From Actinomadura luteofluorescens (GTDB lineage Bacteria; Actinomycetota; Actinomycetes; Streptosporangiales; Streptosporangiaceae), in contig NZ_JACCBA010000001.1 of NCBI RefSeq assembly GCF_013409365.1, forward strand, positions 7,006,001 through 7,070,000: DNA of 64,000 bases, read 5' to 3'. Made by a program: the position numbers and the translations under genes. The notes beneath the pieces are model-generated. The model had not been told where the DNA came from and did not search any database. It worked only from the letters and a program-made list of their open reading frames with translations. Shown here piece after piece: positions 56,735 through 64,000 of the stretch (positions are counted from its first letter, which is position 1; each line of letters starts with the position of its first letter).

Positions 56735-58258
56735 ATGTCGATGCAGAAGGGCGCCAACACGGCGGTTCCGGTTCCTTCGGTGCGGGTCGAGCTCGGCTGG
56801 CAGGGCGGCCCCGGGGTACCCGACGCGGACGCCTCGGCGCTCCTGGTGGCGGAGACCGGCCGGGTCCGGTCGGACGACGACTTCGTCTTCTACAACCAGC
56901 CGGTGCACGGTTCGGGCGCGGTCAGGCACGAGGGCAAGCAGCAGGGGCCGACCGTCCTCGACGTCCTGGCGGTCGACCTGAACCGGGTCGAGCCCGCCAT
57001 CGACAAGATCGTCATCGCGGCGTCCTCGGACGGTGGGAAGTTCTCCCAGTTCCGGGGGCTCTACGTGCGCGTGGTGGACGCCGCGGCCGGGACGGAGGTC
57101 GCCCGGTTCGAGAGCCAGGGCGCCACCACCGAGACGGCGTACGTGCTCGGCGAGCTCTACCGCAGGCAGGGCGCGTGGAAGTTCCGCGCGATCGGCCAGG
57201 GCTACGACTCCGGGCTCGCCGGGCTGGCCACCGACTTCGGTATCAGCGTCGACGACCCGGGCCAGGCGGCGCCGCCCGCGCCCCCGCAGCCTCAGGCCAC
57301 GCCGCCCGCGCCTCCGCAGCCGCAGACCCCGCCCCCGCCTCCCGCGCCGCAGGAGCAGTACGCGCCTCCCGGCGGCCAGTACACGCCTCCGCCGCCGCCC
57401 CCTGGAGGGCAGTACGCGCCCCCGCCGCCGCCTCCCGGCGGGCAGTACGCGCCTCCTCCCGGGCAGTATCCGCCCCCGCCCGGGCAGTACACGCCTCCGC
57501 CGCCTCCTGGCCAGTACCAGCCTCCGGCGGACCAGTACGCCCCTCCGGCCGGCCAGTACCCGCCGCCTCCTGGCGGGCAGTACGCGCCCCCGCCTCCGGC
57601 CGGGGCCACCCCGCCGCAGCAGCAGGGCGGCAAGATCTCCCTGACGAAGAACGCGCCGTCGGTGTCGCTCACCAAGCACGGAGCGACCGGCGGCCACATG
57701 CGCGTCAACCTCAACTGGACGGCGCGCGAGGGCGCCGCCAAGGGGCTCCTCGGCAAGCGCCGCCGCGGCGTCGACCTCGACCTAGACCTGTGCTGCCTGT
57801 GGGAGCTCAAGGACGGCCGGAAGGGCATCATCCACGCTCTCGGCGACATGGGCGCGTTGGACCGTCCGCCCTTCATCAAGCTCGACAAGGACGACCGCAC
57901 GGGCGCGATCGAGTCGGGGGAGAACCTCCACATCAACCTCGACCACACGGCGGACTTCAAGCGGATCCTGGTGTTCGCCGAGATCTATGACGGCGCGGAC
58001 GACTTCCGGGGCATGAACGCGGTCGCCACGCTGTACCCGGTGGGCGCGCCGCCGATCGAGATGCACATGAACGACTGCATGGACGCCTCCCGTGACGCGG
58101 TCCTGGCGCTCATCGAGAACGTGAACGGGGAACTGGTCGTCCGCCGTGAGGGCCGGTACGTCATGCCGCCGCCCGGCCGTCCTCGCTGGGGCAAGATGAC
58201 GGTCGACCAGGCGTACGGCTGGAATCTGGAGTGGGTCGCCTCGCGCGGTAAGGACTGA
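56735..58258 (+). CDS. Double TerD-domain protein with Gln-Tyr-Pro-rich linker
   Basis: A 507-residue protein. An N-terminal TerD domain spans ~5-180 ([43 protein letters not shown] core). The linker (~190-305) is almost only Pro, Gly, Gln, Tyr and Ala, with at least nine PGGQY/PGQY units. The second TerD-like domain runs from ~312 to the end ([36 protein letters not shown]). TerD domains bind Ca2+ through such DDR and DD motifs and occur in tellurite/stress membrane-associated complexes. The ATG at 56735 has GAGGAGC upstream. No other ter genes are adjacent. Confidence 0.85.
   Translation: MSMQKGANTAVPVPSVRVELGWQGGPGVPDADASALLVAETGRVRSDDDFVFYNQPVHGSGAVRHEGKQQGPTVLDVLAVDLNRVEPAIDKIVIAASSDGGKFSQFRGLYVRVVDAAAGTEVARFESQGATTETAYVLGELYRRQGAWKFRAIGQGYDSGLAGLATDFGISVDDPGQAAPPAPPQPQATPPAPPQPQTPPPPPAPQEQYAPPGGQYTPPPPPPGGQYAPPPPPPGGQYAPPPGQYPPPPGQYTPPPPPGQYQPPADQYAPPAGQYPPPPGGQYAPPPPAGATPPQQQGGKISLTKNAPSVSLTKHGATGGHMRVNLNWTAREGAAKGLLGKRRRGVDLDLDLCCLWELKDGRKGIIHALGDMGALDRPPFIKLDKDDRTGAIESGENLHINLDHTADFKRILVFAEIYDGADDFRGMNAVATLYPVGAPPIEMHMNDCMDASRDAVLALIENVNGELVVRREGRYVMPPPGRPRWGKMTVDQAYGWNLEWVASRGKD
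57282..57612 (+). repeat. Pro/Gly/Gln/Tyr codon repeats inside the TerD gene
   Basis: Degenerate short repeats of CCTCCCGG(C/G)GGGCAGTACGC type encode the PPGGQYAP linker. They are prone to slippage, and the length probably varies between strains. Confidence 0.75.
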
Positions 58259-58285
58259 GCACCGGGCGACGCTCGGAGTGCCTGA

Positions 58286-58331
58286 ACGGGCCCGGAACGT
58301 TGGCTGATCCTGCCGATTGTCCCGGGCCCGT
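58286..58331 (+). terminator. Hairpin after the TerD gene
   Basis: ACGGGCCCGG (58286-58295) pairs perfectly with CCGGGCCCGT (58322-58331) across a 26-nt loop. Confidence 0.4.
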
Positions 58332-58353
58332 GGCCGACGGTAGGAACGGTCAC

Positions 58354-59016
58354 ATGAGCACCCAGCCGCAGTACCCCGTCGTGCCGGCGCCCCGTTTCGA
58401 CGTCCCGCCAGAGCAGTCGGTGGAGCGCGTCCAGTCGTTCGCCGACACGATGACGCTGCGCCGCACCGTTCGGGACTTCTCGGATCGTCCGGTGCCGCGC
58501 GAGGTCATCGAGCACGCGATCCGGGCCGCGGCGACGGCGCCCAGCGGCGCGAACCTTCAGCCGTGGCGTTTCGTGGTGGTGACCGACCCGGAGCGCAAGA
58601 GACTGCTCAGGGACGCGGCCGAGCGGGAGGAGCGGGAGTTCTACGAACGGCGCGCCTCGCAGGAGTGGCTGGATGCGCTGGCTCCGCTGGGCACTGACTG
58701 GCGCAAACCCTTTCTTGAGGACGCCCCGGCGGTCATCATCGTCTTCGAGGTGCACAAGGGCCCTGAGACTCCGCGTCCGTACTACGTGAAGGAGTCGGTG
58801 GGTATCGCGGTGGGGTTTCTGTTGGCAGCTCTCCACCAGGCGGGCTTGGCGACCCTTACGCACACCCCGAGCCCGATGCGCTTCTTGAACGAGGTGTGCG
58901 AGCGTCCGCAGGAGGAACGCGCCTACGTCGTGATTCCCGTCGGCTACCCAGCGGACGACGCGATGGTGCCCGACATCACCCGCAAGAAGGTGGACGAGGT
59001 CGTCGTCTGGACGTGA
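58354..59016 (+). CDS. Nitroreductase-family flavoprotein
   Basis: A 220-residue FMN-dependent oxidoreductase. RRTVRDFSDRPVPREVIEHAIRAAATAPSGAN at ~37-68 forms the FMN phosphate site. PSPMRFLNEVC and VIPVGYPADDAMVPDI at the C-terminus resemble the iodotyrosine-deiodinase/nitroreductase subgroup. Quinone, nitro or dehalogenation substrates are possible. The ATG at 58354 follows TAGGAA (58341-58346) by 7 nt and lacks a Shine-Dalgarno site, so it is likely leaderless. It is convergent with the HhH endonuclease gene. Confidence 0.9.
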   Translation: MSTQPQYPVVPAPRFDVPPEQSVERVQSFADTMTLRRTVRDFSDRPVPREVIEHAIRAAATAPSGANLQPWRFVVVTDPERKRLLRDAAEREEREFYERRASQEWLDALAPLGTDWRKPFLEDAPAVIIVFEVHKGPETPRPYYVKESVGIAVGFLLAALHQAGLATLTHTPSPMRFLNEVCERPQEERAYVVIPVGYPADDAMVPDITRKKVDEVVVWT

Positions 59017-59032
59017 CGTGTGCGCGCCGCGC

Positions 59033-59665
59033 TCACGCGGCTTTCAGATGGTCGGCGAACTTCTTGTCCCGGGCGACTCTGACGAGCGCCGCGGTGAGCC
59101 GTGCCAGGTCCTTCTCCGGGACCTGCGAAGCGAGGTTCTCGGCGTCGCTGGGCAGGCCGAGCCGCTCGGCTCCCTTCTTCACCTGGTCGTCGACGTAGGG
59201 GCGGAGCCATGGCCAGATGACCTGCGCCTCGCGGCAGAAGATGTCCACTCCGGTGGGGCCGATGCCGGGGAACTCCCGCAGCAGCTTCGCCGCCTTCTGG
59301 GGGTCGCGTCCGGCTTCGATGGCGAGCCGCCTCAGGTCGCCCTTGTACCTGTCCTCGACGAGTTCCGCCACATCGCCCAGGCGGGACGCGGTGCTCTCGT
59401 CGTAGCGGACGTAGTGGCCCCGGCCGAGCGCGTCGACGCGTTCCTGCCAGGTGAGCCTGGCCATGCCGCGCGCCGTGCCGCCCCCTGCCTCGAACAGTTC
59501 GCGGGCGGCGGCGAGGGCGATGTCCGAGGAGATGCGGGCGCTCAGCAGGTTGGCCAGGACGAGCAGTTTGAACAGTGCGCCGGGCTGGTCTTTGAGGGTT
59601 ATGCCGGCCTCCTCGGCGAACGTCCCGCCGGACTCCCGCAGCAGCTTCTTGACGACGGCATCCAT
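59033..59665 (-). CDS. Endonuclease III-like HhH-GPD protein
   Basis: A 210-residue protein of the HhH-GPD superfamily. The helix-hairpin-helix reads LLREFPGIGPTGVDIF near 142-157. The catalytic Asp (VDIF) is present but the Nth Lys (normally GxxKTA) is replaced by Thr, so only monofunctional glycosylase-type activity is expected. The C-terminal Fe-S cysteines of Nth/MutY are absent. Such proteins are common and untested in actinobacteria. The ATG at 59665 has GGAGG 8 nt upstream. The rnhB gene lies 83 bp upstream on the same strand. Confidence 0.78.
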   Translation of the reverse strand: MDAVVKKLLRESGGTFAEEAGITLKDQPGALFKLLVLANLLSARISSDIALAAARELFEAGGGTARGMARLTWQERVDALGRGHYVRYDESTASRLGDVAELVEDRYKGDLRRLAIEAGRDPQKAAKLLREFPGIGPTGVDIFCREAQVIWPWLRPYVDDQVKKGAERLGLPSDAENLASQVPEKDLARLTAALVRVARDKKFADHLKAA

Positions 59666-59748
59666 GGCATTCACCTCCCGTGTCTGCCGCTCTACCCGAG
59701 CCATCGGGGATGACTCATGCACGCGCGCGGGGCAGGCTCACAGGGGGT

Positions 59749-60525
59749 TCACAGCAGGCTGAGCTGTCCTTCACCGGCGAGCGGGTCGCGGTGCTTCTTC
59801 ATGTGCCGCCAGCGTGGAAGGTCGTCAAGGTACGACCACGACAGCCTGTGGTGCGGGGTGGGCCCCTGCTCCTCCAATGCCTTCTGATGGACGGGCGAGG
59901 GGTATCCGGCACTGTCGGCGAACCCGTAGCCGGGGAAATCGTCGCCCAGATCTGCCATGAGGCGGTCCCGATGCACCTTCGCCAAGACGGACGCGGCAGC
60001 GACGGTGACGGACCTCTGGTCCGCCTTGACCTCGCACCGCACGCGCCAGGGACGGCTGAGGAAATCGTGCTTGCCGTCGAGGATGACCACATCTGGCTGG
60101 ACGGGCAGCGCCTCCAACGCGCGGACGGCGGCGCGCCTGAGCGCCGCGGTCATGCCCAGCTCGTCGATCTCTTCGGGGCTGGACGCGCCGATGGCGTGCC
60201 CGGCCAGCCAGCCGGGAAGGATTTCTGCGAACGCGTCTCGATGCGCATGCGTGAGGAGCTTGGAGTCGGTCAGCGCGATCGTCTTCTTGCCGCGACCGGG
60301 CAGGACCGGCGGCGGGCTCAGGTCCGTCACGGCCGCACACACCACGACGGGGCCGGCCCATGCGCCGCGCCCGACCTCGTCCACTCCCGCGATCACGACC
60401 GGGTGGCCGCTCCCGGACGGCGCGGCCCGCAGCTCCTCCTCGATCTCGTAGCCCGCGGCACGCGCCACCTTCGGGGCGGCGGGAGAGGGCACCAGCCCGG
60501 GGAAGGCACCGGTGGAGTCGGTCAA
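59749..60525 (-). CDS. rnhB: Ribonuclease HII
   Basis: A 258-residue RNase HII. The catalytic DEVGRG ([17 protein letters not shown]) is near 49-54, and further acidic residues are LTDSK and LDGKHDF. The GYPSPVH and KADQRS loops match the family. It cleaves the RNA strand of RNA-DNA hybrids and removes single ribonucleotides. The TTG at 60525 is accepted because AAGGAG lies 6 nt upstream. In many actinobacteria rnhB follows rplS and lepB. Here it is alone with an HhH endonuclease, so this may be a second or relocated copy. Confidence 0.92.
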   Translation of the reverse strand: MTDSTGAFPGLVPSPAAPKVARAAGYEIEEELRAAPSGSGHPVVIAGVDEVGRGAWAGPVVVCAAVTDLSPPPVLPGRGKKTIALTDSKLLTHAHRDAFAEILPGWLAGHAIGASSPEEIDELGMTAALRRAAVRALEALPVQPDVVILDGKHDFLSRPWRVRCEVKADQRSVTVAAASVLAKVHRDRLMADLGDDFPGYGFADSAGYPSPVHQKALEEQGPTPHHRLSWSYLDDLPRWRHMKKHRDPLAGEGQLSLL

Positions 60526-60758
60526 GGGGTCTCCTTAGAGCGCGAACGGCCTGCGCGACCGATCGTAGGGGCGCGTCGTGCCGCGCGCTCGGAGGCGGCG
60601 GTTCCCAGCTGAGCCGAACATCCACTTCTGGACAGGACAAATGTCCAGGTCTTCGGTGGGGCCTGGGCTCTGCTTCGCACCAGGCAGGCTCGATGTAAGT
60701 CAACGAACAGGGCGCGGGTAGTCCCGTTCCGGGCGGTCCTGCGCTTTACTCGCTCTTG

Positions 60759-63320
60759 ATGGCTTTGTTCGGCAGGTCTCGCTCCCGCCCGGCGAAGAAC
60801 GCCGCGGCGCGGGATCTTTTCGAGCGCCTGAGATGGCGCTACTTCCAGGTCACCCCCGGGCTGAGGTTCTTGGGGGCGGTCCTGCTCGTCGCGCTCGTGC
60901 TGGTGGCGACGGTTCTTCTGGACGGGCCGATCCTCGGCGCGGCCCCGTTCACGGTGATTCTGCTGGTGGTCGTCCACCTGACGTTGCGCTCGCCCACAGG
61001 CATGGCCGTCGTCGCGGTCATCCTGGCCTGGCTGGGCCTATCGGTGCCTCTGGGCGGGCTCTACCCGGACGAAGGAAACCCGCCCTATCTGAACCCGTCA
61101 CTGCTTCTCGCACTGCTCGCCCTGCCCGTCGCATTCGTTGCCTTCCGCCTGCGGGGTTATGCGCCGTGGCGTACGACGCTCCTGGGATTGGCTGCCGCGG
61201 GCGTAGCGACGGCGGCGTGCTCCCATCCGCTGCCGGAGGCCAGTGTTATGCCGGGCTGGCTGGCGGCACTGGCCGTTCTCGCCTACCGCTGGGATCGGGC
61301 AAGGCGAGCCGTTCCTGCGGAGGCTTATGAAACGGGTTGGGTGCAGGAACAGGCGAGCCCGAAGGGGGACGCCATGGCAGGGACGCGTAAGAACTCGTCT
61401 GGCCCGGAAAAGCGTGAACGGACGGACAAGCCGAGCCGGCCAGACCGGCGCGGTTCTGGAGAGGACGGAGCCGTCGGCACTGCCGCGCAGGCGGCCCACG
61501 ACCAGCGCGCCGCGGCGCAGGCCGCCGATCCCGGAGCCGCCCCGGAGCGCCAGGCGCCGCCCGAGCGCCGCACCGAGTCACCGGACATCTCCGTGGCGGA
61601 CGCGCTCGCGGAGCTGGAGCACATGATCGGGCTGGAGCCGGTCAAGCGGCAGGTCCGCTCCATCGCCGCGTCCATCGAGGCCGCGCACATGCGCGCCGCC
61701 GCCGGGGTGCCCACCGAGAAGCCCATGCGGCATTTCGTGTTCGTCGGGCCGTCCGGCACGGGCAAGACCACCGTCGCCCGCGTGCTGGCCAAGATTTTCT
61801 ACGCGTTCGGGCTGCTGCCCGAACCGGCCCTGGTCGAGGCCCACCGCGCGGATCTCGTCGGTGAGTTCCTGGGGGCGACGGCCATCAAGACCAACCGGCT
61901 CGTCGACTCGGCCTTGGGCGGTGTCCTTTTCATCGACGAGGCGTACAGCCTGGTCAACTCGGCGGAGGGGCAACCCGACCGGTTCGGCGACGAGGCCGTC
62001 CAGACGTTGCTCAAGCGGGCCGAGGACGACCGTGACAACCTCGTCATCATCCTGGCCGGGTACGAGACCCAGATGGCGGAGTTCCTCGACTCCAACCCTG
62101 GGCTCGCCTCCCGGTTCGGCACGCGCGTGCTCTTCCCGTCCTACCGCCCCTCTGAGCTGTTGCAGATCGCCGACTACCACACCGCCCTGCGCGATGACCG
62201 GCTCGACGTGGAGGCCCGCCAACGGCTCGCCGCGCGCTTCGAAGAGGTCGAGCGGCGCGGCATCGTCGACGACCTCGGCAACGGCCGGTTCGTCAGGTCG
62301 CTGGCCGAGGCTGCGGCTCGCGCGCGGGACGTGCGCGTGGTCGAAGCCGTCTCGTCGTCGGGCGCACCGGCCAGGCCCACCGCCGAAGACCTGGTCACCG
62401 TGCGCGCCGAGGACGTGGAGACCGCCTTCGCCGAGGTCACCGAGCGGTTCCGCGGCTACGCCGAGACCCCGACCCTGGACGAGGCGCTCGGCTCCCTCGA
62501 CGCGATGATCGGGCTGGAGCCGGTGAAGCGGCAGGTCCGCGAGATCGCCGCCCAGTTGCAGGTGGCCCGGATGCGGCAGGAGCAGGGCCTGGTCACCCGC
62601 ACTCCGACCCGCCATTTCGTGTTCACGGGACCGCCGGGCACCGGCAAGACCACCGTCGCGCGGGTCCTCGGCAGCATCTTCGCCGCGTTCGGGCTGCTCG
62701 CGCGCCCGGAGGTGGTCGAGGCCCAGCGCGCCGACCTCGTCGGCGAGCACCTGGGCGCGACGGCGTTGAAGACGAACAAGATCGTGGACTCCGCGCTCGG
62801 GGGCGTCCTGTTCGTCGACGAGGCGTACGCGCTGAGCAACTCCGGCTACTCGGGCGGTGACGCGTTCGGGGCGGAGGCGGTGCAGACGCTGCTCAAGCGG
62901 GCCGAGGACGACCGCGACCGCCTCGTCGTCATTCTCGCCGGATACGACGCCGACATGACCCGGTTCCTGGCCTCCAACCCTGGGCTCGCCTCCCGGTTCG
63001 ACGTGCGCGTGGACTTCCCGTCCTACGGCCCGGACGAACTGCTCCGCATCGCCCAGCTCATGGCCGAGCAAGGCGGCGACCAGTGGGAGGAGCGCGCCCT
63101 GGACGACCTGGCCCTCGTGTTCCAGCGCGCATGCGGAACGGGCCGGATCGACGAGTTGGGCAACGGTCGCTTCGCCCGCTCCATGTACGAGAAGGCGAGC
63201 GCGTGCCGGGCGCTTCGAGCGGCCCGGCTCGGGTCCGCGGCGACCGCCGCCGACCTGACGCTCCTCACCACCGACGACGTCCGGGACGCCTTCGCCGAAC
63301 TGTCCCACCGTCTCGCCTGA
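60759..63320 (+). CDS. Membrane-anchored double CbxX/CfqX-type AAA+ ATPase
   Basis: An 853-residue protein. Residues ~35-185 hold five or six transmembrane helices. After a charged linker (~200-285) come two AAA+ modules of the CbxX/CfqX (rubisco activase, EccA-like) type. Module 1 has Walker [10 protein letters not shown] at ~330 and [10 protein letters not shown]. Module 2 has GPPGTGKTT at ~623 and [10 protein letters not shown]. Both keep the sensor motif LAGYE(D)xxM and SRF arginine finger. The family remodels protein complexes, for example in type VII secretion. An internal ATG at 61375 behind GGGGG could yield a soluble form without the membrane part. ATG 60759 or TTG 60756 is the start. 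Confidence 0.88.
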   Translation: MALFGRSRSRPAKNAAARDLFERLRWRYFQVTPGLRFLGAVLLVALVLVATVLLDGPILGAAPFTVILLVVVHLTLRSPTGMAVVAVILAWLGLSVPLGGLYPDEGNPPYLNPSLLLALLALPVAFVAFRLRGYAPWRTTLLGLAAAGVATAACSHPLPEASVMPGWLAALAVLAYRWDRARRAVPAEAYETGWVQEQASPKGDAMAGTRKNSSGPEKRERTDKPSRPDRRGSGEDGAVGTAAQAAHDQRAAAQAADPGAAPERQAPPERRTESPDISVADALAELEHMIGLEPVKRQVRSIAASIEAAHMRAAAGVPTEKPMRHFVFVGPSGTGKTTVARVLAKIFYAFGLLPEPALVEAHRADLVGEFLGATAIKTNRLVDSALGGVLFIDEAYSLVNSAEGQPDRFGDEAVQTLLKRAEDDRDNLVIILAGYETQMAEFLDSNPGLASRFGTRVLFPSYRPSELLQIADYHTALRDDRLDVEARQRLAARFEEVERRGIVDDLGNGRFVRSLAEAAARARDVRVVEAVSSSGAPARPTAEDLVTVRAEDVETAFAEVTERFRGYAETPTLDEALGSLDAMIGLEPVKRQVREIAAQLQVARMRQEQGLVTRTPTRHFVFTGPPGTGKTTVARVLGSIFAAFGLLARPEVVEAQRADLVGEHLGATALKTNKIVDSALGGVLFVDEAYALSNSGYSGGDAFGAEAVQTLLKRAEDDRDRLVVILAGYDADMTRFLASNPGLASRFDVRVDFPSYGPDELLRIAQLMAEQGGDQWEERALDDLALVFQRACGTGRIDELGNGRFARSMYEKASACRALRAARLGSAATAADLTLLTTDDVRDAFAELSHRLA

Positions 63321-63369
63321 CGGGGCGACCGCGGTCCGGAGTGTCGGTGAGCTGCGATGTAATCGGGCC

Positions 63370-64000
63370 ATGGCCTCGGTGACGTGGAAGCAGGTCCTCG
63401 CCTGGCGGATGCGGCGGCAGTTCGTCGAGCAGGCGGGGGACGTGTCCGCCCTGGAAATCGCGCGGAGACTGGCGGGCGTGCAGGCGCAGGTGGCGTCCGC
63501 CGCCGAGTTCGCCATCGCGGTACGCCGGCGGGCGCCCGTCTCCGGCGAGGTGACACGGGCCCTGCTGGACGAACGGACGCTCGTCAAGACCTGGGCCGCG
63601 CGCGGCACCCTGCATCTCCTGCCCGCCGACGAGGCCGCCGCCCACCTCATGCTGTGCTCGTCCATCCGCAACTGGGAGAAGGGGGCCTGGCAGAGGACCT
63701 TCGGTGCCACACCCGCCGACCTCGAAGCGATCGCCGCCGCCGCCGACGGAGCGCTGTCGGACGGAGCGGCGCTCACCCGCGAGGAGCTCACCCGGGCCGT
63801 CGTGGACGAGACGGGCTCGCGGCATCTGGCCGAGGTGCTCGGGTCCGGTTGGGGCACGCTGCTCAAGCCGCTGGCCTGGTGGGGAGTGCTCTGCTACGGG
63901 CCGCCACAGGGCACCAAAGTCACTTTCACGTCACCGGCGCGATGGCTCCCGGGCTGGACGGGCCTTCCCTCCATGGAGGACGCCGCCCGCACCGTGATCC
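63370..64000 (+). CDS. Winged-helix DNA glycosylase-like protein (AlkZ/YcaQ family), cut by window edge
   Basis: The first 210 residues are visible. The start is MASVTWKQVLAWRMRRQFVE, followed by the family Gln-x-Gln motif in LAGVQAQVASAAEF and KTWAARGTLHLLPADE. The HTH_42 (winged-helix DNA-binding) family includes AlkZ and YcaQ glycosylases, which excise bulky or crosslinked adducts. Many actinomycete copies sit near antibiotic genes. The ATG at 63370 lies 6 nt after TGTAAT and has no Shine-Dalgarno site. The remaining catalytic part lies outside the window. Confidence 0.82.
   Translation, partial: MASVTWKQVLAWRMRRQFVEQAGDVSALEIARRLAGVQAQVASAAEFAIAVRRRAPVSGEVTRALLDERTLVKTWAARGTLHLLPADEAAAHLMLCSSIRNWEKGAWQRTFGATPADLEAIAAAADGALSDGAALTREELTRAVVDETGSRHLAEVLGSGWGTLLKPLAWWGVLCYGPPQGTKVTFTSPARWLPGWTGLPSMEDAARTVI

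Noticed and set aside
1..64000. CRISPR arrays, prophage genes, insertion sequences, rRNA or tRNA genes
   Set aside because: I looked for regularly spaced repeats, transposase, integrase or structural phage motifs, and cloverleaf sequences, and found none that hold up.

Overview
The window is very GC-rich, with strong third-position G/C bias, GTG and TTG starts and many starts with no Shine-Dalgarno site. This points to an actinomycete. A 10-methyl (tuberculostearic) fatty-acid gene pair, the lexA / LysM / nrdR / class II ribonucleotide reductase block, ECF41 and DUF4192 genes, and several TetR-controlled catabolic clusters fit a filamentous soil actinomycete of the Thermomonosporaceae/Streptosporangiales type (for example Actinomadura). 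The genus is an inference. I see no rRNA, tRNA, CRISPR array, phage module or transposase.

Region by region. 1-5.9 kb: a cut SDR gene divergent from its TetR gene across a duplicated operator, then DUF523, a second SDR, and a TetR / AurF-like diiron oxygenase / Baeyer-Villiger-type flavoprotein operon, with a perfect 11-bp-arm operator at the head of its TetR gene. 6-14 kb: a MacB-type ABC exporter, an AlaA-type aminotransferase, a DinG-family helicase and DUF4192. 14-17.2 kb: a hydrolase, a decayed arsC remnant, a polysaccharide deacetylase and a DUF1707 membrane protein. 17.4-20.2 kb: tmsA/tmsB (10-methyl fatty-acid synthesis), closed by a 38-bp palindromic terminator. 20.2-32.1 kb: cupin, DUF4267/TetR, a Sel1-repeat protein, then an alcohol/lipid oxidation neighbourhood (GMC oxidoreductase, epoxide-hydrolase-like protein, class III aminotransferase, P450, SDR, XRE regulator, acyl-CoA ligase).

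32.3-40.8 kb is the housekeeping core: a zinc-ribbon/TerB-like protein, leuS behind a leader peptide with three consecutive Leu codons and a terminator (a candidate attenuator), lexA divergent from a LysM membrane protein across two SOS boxes, then nrdR and nrdJ behind NrdR-like boxes. 40.9-50.3 kb: an MFS exporter/TetR pair with twin operators, an ECF41 sigma factor with a linked epimerase, DoxX, a beta-lactamase-like protein, a LysR gene with a 3' frameshift, a CMD-hydrolase fusion and a membrane protein.

50.3-53.3 kb looks eroded: pirin, two copies of a G-rich repeat of about 131 bp, an esterase fragment, a CMD gene with a conspicuous inverted repeat, and an HxlR gene cut to its first half. 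53.3-64 kb: a lipoate-ligase-like protein with the accessory domain first, MFS/TetR, a double-TerD protein with a Gln-Tyr-Pro-rich linker, a nitroreductase, an HhH endonuclease, RNase HII, a membrane-anchored double CbxX/CfqX AAA+ protein and a cut AlkZ-like gene.

Recurring theme: many regulator genes appear to be transcribed from a TANNNT hexamer 6-8 nt before the start codon, that is, as leaderless mRNAs. Several divergent pairs carry clear palindromic operators.
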